From positions 7,079,501 to 7,143,500 of the forward strand of contig CANTUV010000055.1 in the NCBI GenBank assembly GCA_947685225.1: a DNA stretch of 64,000 nucleotides, given 5' to 3'. Made by a program: the position numbers and the translations under genes. Under the pieces are notes generated by a model. The model made no database searches. It was not told where the DNA came from and saw nothing but the letters and a program-made list of their open reading frames with translations. Positions 1 to 12,387 of this stretch are shown here, piece after piece. Position 1 is the first letter of the stretch; each line of letters opens with the position of its first letter. Source of the stretch: Garcia nutans (Eukaryota; Streptophyta; Magnoliopsida; Malpighiales; Euphorbiaceae).

Positions 1-1873
1 ATTATTATTATTATTATTTTAGATATTACATTAGTGGTTAAGCACAAGAGATTAATTATGATTAATTAAGAGCAATATAATTAAGCTTATAAAAAGACAA
101 AATAATTGAACCCACAACTATTATTGTTAAAAAAAAATACGTTGTGTGTATTCATAATTTGACAATTAATTCTAAATATATGACATTTATTTTTCCTTTT
201 GCACCCTTCAACCTCTGCGGGCCTCAATCGTTGCCATTTATTTTAATTTTGCTTGGATGGATGACAATTCGATTTATTAATATATAGTATGGTAAAATAT
301 TATATAGTATAATATTATAAGTAATGTTTATTATATTTAGATATATGATATAATACAATATGATTAATTGAGTTGTTTTTGTTTGGTTTAATAGTATGAT
401 ATGGTTATAAAAATAAGAAAATAATTAGAATACCCTCAAATTAAAATTTATATTAGTTTTAATTAAAATTAATAAATAATTTCAATTTTAATTTTTTAAT
501 TAATAATTAATAATTAATTTAAATTTTTATTTTTTGCAGTTAATAATTAATTTTATTTTTTATAATCAATAACTAATTTTAATTAAATATATAAAAAATT
601 AAAATCAATAAAATATATAACAAATTATTTCCTAACAATCTAAATTGAGAAAATTAAAATAAAATTAATGCATAAAGAAAATATTATAATGAAAGAAATT
701 AAAAATTATTAGATTAAAATATTAATTTTGAAATTTAAAATATTTATAAAGGGTATTTTTTAAACAAAATTTTTTTAAACCATATGAAACCACCATGGTT
801 TCAAAAATTGGCCAAAAAGCATAATTTTAAAACTAAAAATTACTATACCATCATATTAGAAATTAAAACTAACACAAAATCAAACAATACCATGCTACAT
901 AAAACCATCAAATACCATCTTCCAAACAAGGTAACCAAAAATCAAGCACAGACGCACATGTTATATGAAGCCTGTTTCCACCGCGGTCACCATGACCCTG
1001 CGTCCGTAGCCGTGTTATCAGCAACCAGCAATTCAAATTCGGCTCTTCTTGTCTGCCTAATTGGTAAAGCTAATTTTTCTGAATTATTCTGCCAATGAAC
1101 GATTACGCATTCATTTATGAAAATTATATTCAAGTGTTCCTTTGAAAAGTTAGGGTAAATTGATCATTATTATCGTCGAAATGTGAAGAATATAAACGGG
1201 TTCCAGTTCTTGGAGTTTGATTTGTAAGCCTAAGCCAGGCTCGAGAAGTATGTACATGGAATCGAGTATTTAAAGGAGATGAGAGTTATTCATTAATTCA
1301 AAAAAGGTAAGTTCATCTTGAAATCTACAACCCTCATCATATTTTCTTATGAAAAGATGAATATTGAATCAAAGTTAGATTAATTATATGAATATTTTAG
1401 ATAGTCATTATACGTTATAGAACTGAGATATGTGTATCTCTGCAAGGAGGACTGGTGCTTGTAATTTGTAAAGAAATTAATTCTATGAGCTATAGTATGA
1501 ATGCGTTGAAGATATCTTTTTTCGTTTTGTTTCTTCTTTTACTAAAATGTGTTTGTTTACTGCATCATGCTTATTGGGTATTGCTTAGGAAAAAAGAAGT
1601 ATGCTATGATTATTCATGTTTGCTGAGAAAAGAAAATAGATGTTTATGTACTCTTGATTCACTAATAGGTAAAATTTGTCAATGTTCTGTAATTTTGTTT
1701 GTTATTATGACAAAATCATTGGTCTCCTCTTCTTCTTCCTTCTCCATAATACACGAAATCGTTTGTGAGATACAAAAACTTGATATATCTTGCTATTTGG
1801 TTCTGCATATTTCATGGAAAAAAATGATCCTCCCTCTTGAAACTTTTAAAGCTAGTTTACACACTTTGTTTAG
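1..1873. other. AT-rich intergenic DNA, no gene seen
   Basis: The stretch opens with an ATT trinucleotide run and is dominated by A/T-rich words. Open frames of 104 and 140 codons occur, but they show no domain, no biased composition and no splice structure that I recognise. It lies downstream of the 3' end of the ankyrin gene on the minus strand, so its last few hundred bases may hold that gene's 3' UTR and polyadenylation signals. Confidence 0.6.
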
Positions 1874-4061
1874 TTAAAGGATTATTTCCTTGCTTTGTTT
1901 GCCAAAAATGCTAGGCCCAAATGTTGAAGAGACCATTTGAACCAAGAGAGGAAACTGCAGAAGTGCAAATAAGGTAACAGGTATACAAGCTATGAGGCCG
2001 ATTGGAAATGAGATCCATTTCACTTTGTGAAATAAAACCAAATGAAATGCTGCACTGAACGCTGCCAACATGGTGGCTATTGAAAAAAATAAGGTGATAA
2101 GACCGATGCTTAACCTCATTGGCAAGGCCTTGAGAAAATCTTCTTCAGAATAACGTGATGTGAGTATGCCTAGAAACATTAGTAGTGAGGTAGACGAAGA
2201 AAAAAGTCCCAGGGCATTTGATATGGCAAAAATCATGAAAGAGGTTCTATTTAAATAAATGGGGATCCCTTGATCATTGTCGTTGCCTCCTGGTACAGTA
2301 AAAACTGCTGCAAACATAACAGTGACAACAAGTGCAGCAACTGTTGCGCATGATGTTGCTGTATCCTTTAGCCATTTTTCGCCTTTCTCGATTAGATTCT
2401 TGTGCTCCGAAGTAAAGACCTCTCTTGGACTTACCCCAGCACTATTTTTCAGTTCTTTGTCTGATGGTTGGAGAAACTTTTCCACTTCCTATATGAAATT
2501 CAGAAACAAATGATGATAAATGAAAGTATGAACAATCTTAAACTATTCTTCCAGTTTGAAAGAGAAATGCTGTTACGCCATATGGCAATTAGCGTCAATA
2601 TATATATGTTTTTCATTCAAAATTTAGGAGATTCAGATTGGGAATTTATAACCTTAAACCATTGCAACTCCCTTTGCATTTGAAGAGCAGCACCAGATAT
2701 CTTGTTTGATGGTTCTAGCTTCCCTGCTAAATGCAACAAGTTGTTGCCCACTGTATCAATGCGTGATGTTGCGAAAATCTTGTATGTACCCATCTGGTAT
2801 AGAAGATTGAAAATTTTTTCTTGGCGATGTTTCACTGCAAGGTGAAAAATATTATGGCCATCTTTATTGTAAAGGAAAACCAGAAGAGGGTAGGATTTAA
2901 TGGCCTCTGTTACAAATTCTTGAATACCCAATTTACATGCATTGTATGTTGGTTGTGCTAATAGTGCGTTAGTTTCTCCTATGCTCCGTTTTAAAGCTTC
3001 AGATAGCAGGAGTTTCAGTAACTCCATTGCTTGCTTATGCATCAACACTGTATTTTGTATTTTGTGTTGAAATAGAAATTGCTTGGATTTGACTTTATAT
3101 TTTTCTGAACCCCAACCTGGATTCTCCACATCTTGACCTTGAGTACTGGTTTCTGTTTCTGGAGAAGTACCTGCAAAATCTGCATTGAAAATGTGCAGTA
3201 AATAAATGAGAGCCAACTTAAAGAAATATAAGAAATAGATTAGAATTCTTAGACGAACATTGATAAAGTAAGTGCTGGAAATATCCCAGCTGACTTCCAC
3301 TTTCAAATGCTCGAGGATTCTCAGCTAATGCATCCAAAGCAGACTTTCCTCCACGGGCTCTTCCGTGTGCTAGCATGGGATAGCGCTTCAATAGATCAAA
3401 TGCAATGTCTGCTCATGAAGATTGAGTTGATGATTTTCATCTCAAGATCGGTAATTAAACATATTTGCGTTACGCATATAACAATGTTCCAGTGCTTACA
3501 TTGCAGGCCAGGAAGTATAAAATACAAATTCATGTTTCAGCAGACCACTGGGGAGATATTATACTAACCATAAAATTCAGCAGTGATCAGTAAAATGATA
3601 AGTGTGGCCCCTGCTGTGTCAGCAAAAGGACTTGGATTCTCATCATTAGTCACTGATAGAAGATACTGAACAGTTTCTTTATGCGCAAATTGAGCTGCCC
3701 GATGAAGTGCAGTATCATCATAAGTATTTCTTTCTTGAGGTAATCTTGGATTCTTTTTCACCAGTATCTTTGCAGCTTCTGTATTTCCAACAATGCCTGC
3801 ATAGTGAAGAGGAGTCTCACCAAATGAATTAGTTATTCGCAGTGCCAGTGAATCTGCTGGTGTCATTTCTACAAGCTTCTGCACGAATTTGATGGAGTGA
3901 CCAGAGCTAATTGCAACATGGAGAGCAGTCTCTTGTAAGCCTGTAATTTTAGCAGTTAATGCACTTGAATCTGTGTCAAAAATTATCTTTGCAGTATTCC
4001 AGTCGCCAAGTAGTGCAGCTTTGTATAGTGGCAAGTTGCGGTTATCATTCCCATCACCCAT
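1874..4061 (-). CDS. ankyrin-repeat membrane protein with PGG domain (ACD6/ITN1-like), four exons
   Basis: The model has four coding exons: 4061-3569, 3408-3259, 3170-2653 and 2488-1874. Phases agree at every junction and the total is 592 codons with the stop. Residues 1-164 (MGDGND start) hold ankyrin units with the core motifs ETALHVAISSGH, GETPLHYAGIVGN and DTALHRAAQ. Exon 3 adds DGHNIFHLAVKH and GNNLLHLAG. Exon 4 (from residue 388) carries the PGG domain: a WLKDTATSCATVAALV helix, the literal VPGG, then GIPIYL and about three more hydrophobic segments. In this plant family the ankyrin part faces the cytosol and the C-terminus spans a membrane; roles in defence, cell death and salt response are known for relatives. 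The ATG at 4061 was chosen because the paralogue starts at the equivalent place and a splice-acceptor-like TTTACAG lies just upstream, suggesting a 5' UTR intron. The exact substrate or partner is unknown. Confidence 0.85.
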
Positions 4062-4694
4062 TTTTTCTCTCTTTTTGCTTCCTGTAAAGAAAACAAGCAA
4101 AAACAGCATGAAAGCCTTAGCTGTTAAATTCTGATAATTTTAAAAATAAAAGAGAAGAAAAAGAAACATACAGATGAAGAACCAAGATGGCTGATGAATT
4201 AATGGCATTTTCGTCACTAAAATATAGGGAAAGAAAGAACTTGAATCTTGAATTAGAGTAGTTGACAAGCATCAACTTTCCTATCTATGGAGACAAGGTA
4301 TATTCTTTGAGTGTGCACATTCAGTGTCTGAAACTAGAAGATTTTCAGCATTTCTTTTATTTTCCATTTCGGACCAATACTTTCCATAAGATTTATTTTT
4401 CATTTTATAAATTTTTACGAGTATATTTCCGATTTATGCATAATTATTTGATAAGCTGATTATTTTCATGACAAATCTTAAATGTTCAAATGCTATATTT
4501 CATACTGCAAATATACAATGTAATTTCTAAATGTTTTTAGAAATCTTAATTTCCTCTTGTCCATCCTGGTTGAAAATGCATGAAATTAAATTTACTTCTT
4601 GAAGCTGTACAAAAAACAATCAACAAGATACAAAACAATTTCAGCAACAGATAAAAGAATACAAACAACAAAATTCTAGTGAAATTATCTCTGT

Positions 4695-6806
4695 CTAAAA
4701 GATTATTTCATTGCTCTTCTTGCCAAAAATGCTAGGCCCAAATGTAGAATAGACAATTTCAACCAATAGAGGAAATTGCAAAAATGCAAATAAGGCAGCA
4801 GGAACACAAGCTACTAGGCCAATTGGAATTGCAATCCGTCTGACTTTATGAAACATAACCAAATGATAAGCTGAACTGAAGGCCGCCAACATGGAAGCTA
4901 ATGAAAAAAATAATGTGATAAGACCAATGCTCAACCTCATAGGCAAGGCTCTGAGAAAATCTTCTTCTGAATAGCGTGATGTGAGTATTCCTAAAAACGT
5001 TAGCAATGAAGTAGATGAAGAGAACAGTGATAAGGGATCTGCTATTGCAAAAACCATAAAAGATGTTTGCTTTAAGTAAATTGGGATTCCTTCGCCACTT
5101 TTGCCCCCGGGCGCGTTGAAAGCTGCTGTAAACACAACTTTAACTACAAGTGCAGCCACGGTTGCACACGATGAAGCTGTCTGCTTCATCCATTCCTGAC
5201 CTTCCTTAACTAGAGTCTTGTGCTCCTCTGTGAACACCTCTCTCAGACTTTTCCAAGCATTATTTTTCACCTTCTTGTGTGATGGTTGCGCAATCTTTTC
5301 CACTGCCTGCTGTACATAAAAATTTCAGAAATTAGTGACTCACCTGTTATGGTATAAGTTTCAAATATATACACATATAATGACCTTGAACCATTGCAAC
5401 TCCCTTTGCATTTGTAAAGCAGCACCAGAAACCTCGTTGGATGGTTCTGAGATGCCAGCTAAATGCAACATGGTGTTGCCCGATCGCTTGATGATACTGT
5501 AAAATGTTTATGCCTGCCCATTTGATATAGGAGATTGAAAATATCTTCTCGCTGATGTTTCACTGCAAGATGAAAAACATTATGCCCATCCCTGTTTTGA
5601 ATCCAAACTGTACCAGGATAGGACTTAATCGCCTCCTTAACCAACTCCGGAATACCATAGTAAGTAACAGCAAGAAGTGCTGAACGTCCTAATAAAATAT
5701 CAGCTTTTTGTGCACTTGCTTTTGAAGCTTCAGAAGTTAAGAGTTTGAGTAGTTTCATTGCTTGCTTATGTTTCAACACTGTATTTTGGATGTGATTTAG
5801 AAATCTAAATTGCTTTGATTCTTCTGAGCCCTCAGTACTTCCTCTGTCTGCACAATAACTACCTGCAAAATCTGCATTGGATATACGCAATCATCAGAAA
5901 CAAGCCAATCTGCATACTTGATATATAATTTAAGAAATGAAATCAAGACCCCGTATGAATTTGAATACCAGTCGACCGGATCCCAAATAATAATAGAAAA
6001 TTAAAAATAAAGGATCCGGACTATATTAAACCAACAATGATACAATAAGCGCTGGAACCATCCAAGCTGACATCCACTTTTAAATGCCTGAGGCTTTTGA
6101 GCCAATGCATCCAGAGCACTATATCCACCAGCGCCGTCGCCTAACGTCATGAGTGCTAACATAGGATAAAGCTCCAATAGATCAAATGCAATGCCTGCTC
6201 ATCAAAAAATAACAAAAAAAAAAAAAGTTAATCACCAAAGGTAATATGGAAGAAGATTAAGTTATAATAAACAACTATATTGTAGTATATATATACAACA
6301 CAGAATAATTGTACTAACCGTAAAGTTCAGAAGTGATGAGATAAATGAGGAGATTGAGACCATCTTGGCCTGTTAAAGAACTTGGATCAAAATGGAGAGT
6401 CATTGATAAAAGATAAGTAACAGTCTCCTTGTGGCCTATTTTAGCAGCAGCATGAAGTGGGGTATCATTTTTATTGTTCCTTAAGTGAGTCAGTGTTGGA
6501 TTTTTTTCTACCAATATCTCAGCGGCTTCTTTATTTCCAGCAAGAGCAGTATAGTGAAGAGGCGTATCGCCATTCCTATTCGCTATTCCCAGCAAATCAT
6601 CTGGCATTATTGTCACCAAGTTCCCCTACAAATTCAATAGAGTGACCACTGCTAATTGCAACATGGAGAACAGTCTCTTTCAAGGTCAAAATCTGAACTT
6701 TTGGTGCATCAGGATTATTATTGAAAATTGCTTCTGCTTCCGTCCAGTTGCCAAATACTGCAGCTTTGTATAGGGACAAATAAGGGTTTACATTTTCAAC
6801 TTCCAT
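4695..6806 (-). pseudogene. tandem paralogue of the ankyrin/PGG gene, broken by two frameshifts
   Basis: Exon plan matches the neighbour at 1874-4061: exons about 6806-6319, 6194-6036, 5862-5385 and 5309-4695. The last exon is the same length as the neighbour's (615 bp) and keeps the whole PGG membrane domain (APGG, GIPIYL, GILTSRYSEEDFL). Two lesions break it. In exon 1 a run of four C on the plus strand (6623-6626) adds one base compared with the frame needed, and the frame ends after GELGDNNAR. In exon 3 (near 5500), alignment to the neighbour shows four bases missing before the GNTMLHLAG segment, and the current frame stops. All other splice phases still work, so the damage seems recent. 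A base-calling error in the C run cannot be excluded for the first lesion, but is unlikely for both. If repaired it would encode about 580 residues. Confidence 0.75.
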
Positions 6807-7077
6807 TTTTAGTTCTCTTCCTCACTGAAATTGAACAAGACCAATTGAAACATAACATTAATGTGTTAATTTGTATTTGTAATCTTAAAACGCAAAATAT
6901 AAGTATATATAGTGACTAAAAATTTAGAATAAAAGTACACTGAATGAAGAAAGAAAGAGAGAAATATATGATGAAGTTTGTGGCTTACACTTCTTCTGTA
7001 AGAGAAGATGACATACTAATGCTGAAAGGGCCAGTTGCAGGTTTATCAGTTGTAGGTTTAAGTTACAATGCATATAT
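6807..7077. promoter_or_regulatory. upstream region of the broken ankyrin paralogue
   Basis: This is the 5' flank of the minus-strand paralogue. An acceptor-like ATTTCAG sits just before its ATG, and a donor-like GTGTAAG near 6989 on the minus strand would fit a short 5' UTR intron like that proposed for the neighbour. No convincing TATA box was identified. Confidence 0.25.
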
Positions 7078-7185
7078 CATTGACATTCCACTTGATATTT
7101 AAAAATCTCCATTGACATTCCATTTAATAGTTAAAAATTTTCATTGACATATTCTTCTTAATATTTAAATAATTTCATTGACATT

Positions 7186-8795
7186 TGTTGGTCGATTTGT
7201 GTATATCGATTTTAATTAGGTAAAATTAAACTGTTGCAATTTGCACGACTCGTAACAAGTAATATAGTGAAGGTAAGAGTCGATCCCACATGGAATGATC
7301 AATTTGATTAACTAAAATTCAGTTTAACTATTATCTAAAAATTAACAAATTGCAACAGTTTAATTTTACCTAATTAATCTAAATCTATTCAAGTCAATTA
7401 CTCTAAATTAAGTATTCAAATAATCAATGGTAAAATAGTAGGATTAGGTTTCATTGGAGTTTTTACTATGGGTCTAATTAATGAAGCATTCAATTCTTAA
7501 ATCTTAGATATCCAATATCACTCAATTCATCCACTTCTCTCTCAAGCAAGGAGAATATGATTGGACAATGATTAAATTACTATTCTCATGTCAAATAATT
7601 AAAGTCCAATTCATTTTAATCAAGATGTTAATTCTGGATCCCTAAGCAATTAATTTATCTCTAAACTTAATCACTCAAGGTTGATGATTTCATATTAAAA
7701 ATCATATTCAACCTTCACATTTTATATGATTCTTTAAATTTAACAATTGGTGGCCAAACCATTGCTAATCAATTAAACCAAAATTATCAAATTAAGGATA
7801 AAAGAAAATCAATCAATGTATATTAATATATTATAATCAAACCCATAGTTCAAACATCCAAATCCACCTAATTCCACAAAGGGATTAGTTGCTCATAACT
7901 AAATTAAATTTAGATAAAATAGAAATTAAGAAACAAAATACAAAGTTCATCGTTCTAATATTCAAAATAAGAAAATAACAAAGCATTAAATAAAATGTAA
8001 AATTAAAAATATAAACTAAATAGAGAGTTCAAACGAAGTTGATAAAGAATCCGACAGAAACGACCAAGTCTTCCTCTAACATTATCTCCTTCTTCCTTTA
8101 ATCTCCAATTGAGCTAAAATTAATCTACTCTCAACAATACATGATGAAATATAGTCTAACACTTTAGAATGACTGTTTTTCTCTACTGTTCACTTTCCCC
8201 TTTTGGTATCCAACCACTTCTTCTTTTAAATCAAAATCCTACTATTACTTAACCTCTGTTTCAGAATTTGCATTTAAAATTAAAACTCAATTTTTTATCA
8301 GATATACTCATTATCTTCAATTGACTCCTTCAACAAAGTTTTATCTCCAGAAGAGTACTAGATGATGTTAGACTTTTGATTCACCTGATTTAGACTCCAG
8401 AAGCCCAAGTTATGACCTAATTATTATCAGTAGCTCGGACTGAACTTCTGATTTTGAAATTCAAGCCCAATTTCGACTTTAAAGTTAGAAACCCAAACGA
8501 ACTCGGAATTTAACGAACCAAGACTTTTTACAAAGCTTGAGATGTCCCCTATCAATTTTATGACGATCACTTTTTTAATTTTGTACTTTAAGACCATCAA
8601 AATTTTACTTAAAGCTTTAAAGTTTAAATTATATCTAAAAATTCCAGTTTATACACATTTTTAAGAAATTAATTTAAACTAAGCTTAATTCTAAAATAAT
8701 AAAATAAAAGAACATAAATAAATTTAAAATAAATTATTTCAAGTCAATTATATACTAAATATAATAGAAAACATAAGGTAAATATACACCTATCA
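7186..8795. mobile_element. solo LTR (or very short LTR-type element), 1610 bp
   Basis: The segment starts TGTTGGTCGA and ends ACCTATCA, giving the TG...CA termini of an LTR, and is flanked by the identical 5-bp target duplication ACATT (7181-7185 and 8796-8800). It carries no open frame of note, no primer-binding site and no second LTR, so a solo LTR left by recombination is the simplest reading. A GTCGATCCCACATGGA segment near 7283 resembles sequences I associate with plant LTR retrotransposons. Orientation and superfamily are not resolved; Ty3/gypsy is possible given the length. It inserted in the minisatellite after that array had formed. Confidence 0.75.
7212..7377. repeat. perfect 31-bp inverted repeat inside the solo LTR
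   Basis: Left arm 7212-7242 (TTAATTAGGTAAAATTAAAC onward) is the exact reverse complement of right arm 7347-7377, with a 104-bp spacer. A transcript could fold into a long hairpin. Such arms near the end of an LTR are not an ordinary LTR feature. Confidence 0.85.
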
Positions 8796-8852
8796 ACATT
8801 CCACTTAATAATTAATAATTTCATTGACATTCCACTAAATAATTGAAATTTT

Positions 8853-10402
8853 TGACAGCAAATAAGCACACAGAGAGGAAGAAGATGAGGAAACGGTGGC
8901 TTTTTTTTGCTTAGAGGCCTTTGTTCCCTTTTGCGGGAAAAAAAAGAAAAGAAAAAAAAAAACTGTCTATTTTAGATTGAAAAATTACACCATATATTAC
9001 TTTTTATTCTCGCTGCACTTAACTTTTATTTTTTAAATTTTAACCTTTTATTTTTTCAAATTTACTTTTACTTTTTTATTTTTTTCATAAAGACGGTGCT
9101 TTAATAACTTATTCTTCTTCTTCCTTTCTATTTATTTTTAGGCTTTTTATTTCTCCAAATAGGTTGCTCCTCCTCCTCCATTGCATATCTCTTTTAACTT
9201 TTTTTTTTTTTTTAATTTGTTTTTTGATGCATCAAAACCAATTGACTTTTATTCTCTAAATATCTAATAACATCTTATTTCACAACCTAAAACGGGCAAC
9301 ACTGCTCCAAAAGCAAAATATCTAAAAATTCCCCAAAATGACATCGTAGCATATTGTAGAGATATACAATGGAGAGGGAAGCCTCCTTTATTGGGTTTGG
9401 TGGACTCATTGCCATGTTTTGCAAGTAAATAGAACATCGAATTTCACCTTCAAGTAATTTTTCTATCATTTTCTATTTATTTATTTATTAATTATTATTA
9501 TTCTCTAATTTGTTTCTCAGTTTAATTGATCAGGAACTGAATCTGTAGTGAGATGAACTGGGGGCGGATTTCAATCAAGCACGATTTGACCACCTTAGAG
9601 TGTTATTATTGTTGGAAATCCTACGACTACTGGATATACTCGAGTTTTAAGGTTTTTTTTTTCGCCTAGCTGTGAATTGAATTGGATTTGTTCTTCTTTT
9701 CAAGCTCAATTTCGATATGATGATCTATTTCGGGTGCCTAAGAGAATTTGGATAGGAGCAGCAATTTTTTCTGGTTAGATAATGAATATTGAATTGATAT
9801 GATTTTTTCCCTTTCTTGTTGTTATATTTGAAGTATGCAAGTGTGTAAATTTTTTTAGAAAGAAGTACCAGATTGTTTGTCATTCAACTACAATCAATGC
9901 TATCGCTTTTAACTCCTTTTGTACTTTAAAGATTCAAGAACTAAAAAAGATTTTTTTCATCAAGAAATTTTTCCTCTTACATTGCTGTGATGGCCAAATT
10001 GCCATTGGCTGAGATCTTTATGTGCACTCAGTTGTTAGGATTATAAGCTTATAGTAGGTTTGAGCTTTGTAGTTCTACCCATTTTCTCAACAAGTTCTTG
10101 CTTTGTTTTAGGGAAAAAAAAATACTAGTATCAACGCTATATTAAACAATGTCCATTCCTTTCAGCAAATATATCAAAAAAATACTTGGCATAAAATTGA
10201 TATAAAATTGTTAAACGCAAGGAGATGATGTTTTGCTTTTGGGTACCTTGCTGCATTTTCTTTTTTCAGAATTGTTTGCCTGTCTACACTCATTATGTCA
10301 GATTGCTTGTGGGAGGATGAAGAATTCTAAGCCTGATAATGAGTTCCAAGGTGATCTTTGCTGACAACATACTGAAACTATAATCCAATAATTAAAGTTA
10401 TC
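8853..10402. other. intergenic, no gene recognised
   Basis: AT-rich sequence with long T runs near 9190-9220 and A-rich tracts near 8940-8960. A 60-codon minus-strand open frame at 9287-9469 has no recognisable feature. Nothing could be assigned. Confidence 0.5.
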
Positions 10403-10416
10403 TTTGCTTCACTTTT

Positions 10417-11099
10417 TTTTTTTTTGATAAAAGTATGAATTATTATTTATTAATACTACAGAGGGAAAGATGAAACACAACATTACACCAATAAAGGGCA
10501 CCCGACTTACCCAGCTCATCTAAAAACAATAACAAAACCAGCAGAGATACAACGCTACAATATTACCCAAAAAAAGGCTCAGCTAAAACAGCAGGATGCA
10601 CTTCACTACATGCTGCCAACTACAAAAATGGATCTGGAACCAGAATGGACTTCGGAGAGAGTGAAGATGAAAGCAGAGATTGAACAAACATGGAAACCTG
10701 CATAAACACTGTTTACCTAACTGAAAGCTCAGCAAGGATTACCGCACCAGTGGACCAAATGATTTAATCCAAACAATGATATGCAGCTGCCAAGGCAGCA
10801 ATAAACAGGAAGCAGGAAAACAGCAGGATAAACTTGAGAAGGTGCAAGACCCCACAATCATGAGCACACATCTATAGAGGGATACAGCAAACTGAATTCG
10901 ACACAAATAGCTAGGCCAGACAATGCTTCTGCATACTCTGATAACCTGCGAAACATCTTATTACTCCAGTAGGGTAATAATAACTGGAAAACGGCAGCTA
11001 TACGATAGGAAGAGATGAACAACAAGTCATCTCATACACTATATCAGCATATGCCACTGAATGAAACCCCAGGATATTAAGAGTCAAAATGATACCCAT
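10417..11099 (-). other. LINE ORF2 stub and 3' untranslated region
   Basis: The ORF2 start ATG is at 11099 (MGIILTLNILGFHS), the usual opening of plant LINE ORF2. The frame loses similarity within about 15 codons and stops at TAG near 10998. What follows resembles a LINE 3' UTR ending in ATACTTTTATCAAAAAA. About 1,200 or more codons of endonuclease/RT/RNase H expected for ORF2 are missing. Confidence 0.6.
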
Positions 11100-12387
11100 C
11101 GCTTGCTTCTTTGCTAAGGATTTTGCTCAATCTCTGACAAATCTTATCTTTATCATTTGCTTGAAACAAACCCATCAAAGAACCAATTTCCCAAGTCTTC
11201 TCAACCTCTAACCCCCATTATGTCCGGCTGAGCAGAGTCAGCGTCCTTAGGCTCATCAGGAGGTGTCGGATTAGCAAAATCCAGATGGATAGGAGAACCC
11301 AACAAACTGCAGCCATAGATCCAATTCATATTTTTAATGTTAGAGTCAGATACGAGAGTACCAAGAGGGGAAAAAGGGTCCGCCTCTTCCTTTTATTGGA
11401 CTGTCTTCTGCAAGGAACAATGAGGCTGCCTTTCACTAGAGATTTGAACTTGGCCTTAGATTTCTTTCTTGGGGTGTTAATATTAAGAAGCTCGTGGAGT
11501 GGTTCATCAACTGAAATATCATCTTCATACTCCTCAATACTTGTTGAAATATCATCGTGATCAGACTGTCCCTTGTGGTGTACATCCGAAGAAGCAATAT
11601 GTTGCTCCAAGTCAGAAGCCAAGGAATGCTCGGCAGTCCTGAGGTTCCTGACATCTTCGGAGGAAGGAAATAAATCCCTTGCACCCTGGCCGGCACCATC
11701 AATAGAATGTTTGGCAATGTTCTCTGTAGAGTGAGAAGTGGCTTTTGAAAATTCACAAACCCCTTCTAATGCCTCTGAACAAGTTGAGAAAGGTTTTTCA
11801 CAGACCACTAGGTCATGAAGGAAGAAATGAAGTGGCTCTTGGTACGCAAGGCCCACTGACATGTTGCCCGAATTAGGCAATGTGTTGATATTGCTTGAGA
11901 TGGGAAAAGGAGAAACATGGTTTAATGCTGGATCAGGAGCACGTGGCTCTTGCAGAAAGTGAGGGACAGTTTCTAGTGTAGATGGATTAGCCTTTTGGAT
12001 TTGCAGTCCAACTGGATTAAAAAAATGTTGATGCCCATCATCCATTGCTGCCTGAGCTACTGCTGGCGAAGTAGCTTGAAGCACAAAATTTTGCACATGG
12101 AACCCATGAGGAGGTGAAGAGGCTGGGTCTATAGTTGGCGCACCACTATTTTTTGTCCGGTCAGATAGTTCAGACTGCTCAAAATCAGGACATAGTTGGA
12201 TAGTGTTAGACAATATGGGTCTCCGGACAGATGCCTCGAGACCAGGAACCAATACATTCTCGCCCATATGCTTTGAATGAGGACTAACCCGGTCAGCTGG
12301 ATCATGCTGGTTTCCAGCCAATGCACTGGTCGGAGAGGTGGCTGGACTTACTACACGGCTATCTTGGGGTTGCAAATAAGAGAGATC
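11050..12387 (-). pseudogene. LINE ORF1, C-terminal part, beyond the copia insertion
   Basis: This continues the 17475-18573 frame on the other side of the copia element: removing the insertion and one AGATC copy gives GSAID followed by LSYLQPQDSR in one frame. The long open frame runs to 11326 and is Ser/Pro/His rich, as the linker of plant LINE ORF1 proteins often is. It ends in a basic RRQSNKRKRR patch. A one-base slip there would move it into SPLGTLVSDSNIKNMNW, and a second slip leads to VEKTWEIGSLMGL and ILSKEASDG, motifs typical of the ORF1 end next to the ORF2 start. The ATG that opens the long frame at 12420 lies in the copia LTR and is not a LINE start. Confidence 0.6.

Larger units (their letters stand above)
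7078..8852. repeat. 31-bp minisatellite interrupted by a solo LTR
   Basis: Units beginning CATTGACATTCCACTTAATA start at 7078, 7110, 7142, 7176 and 8822, about 31-34 bp apart. The unit that starts at 7176 breaks off after CATTGACATT and resumes at 8796 with ACATTCCACTTAATAATT. The break is exactly filled by the 7186-8795 insertion. Confidence 0.75.

Noticed and set aside
784..1098. 104-codon plus-strand open frame
   Set aside because: Lys/Asn/Thr-rich composition typical of translated AT-rich DNA, no domain, no flanking gene signals.
1455..1877. 140-codon plus-strand open frame
   Set aside because: Cys/Leu/Phe-rich low-complexity translation. It lies antisense to the 3' flank of the ankyrin gene and shows no recognisable feature.
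2277..2683. plus-strand frames opposite the ankyrin gene
   Set aside because: They are antisense shadows of the PGG-domain exon and neighbouring intron.
11285..11560. 91-codon plus-strand frame over LINE ORF1
   Set aside because: Antisense shadow of the LINE ORF1 coding sequence.
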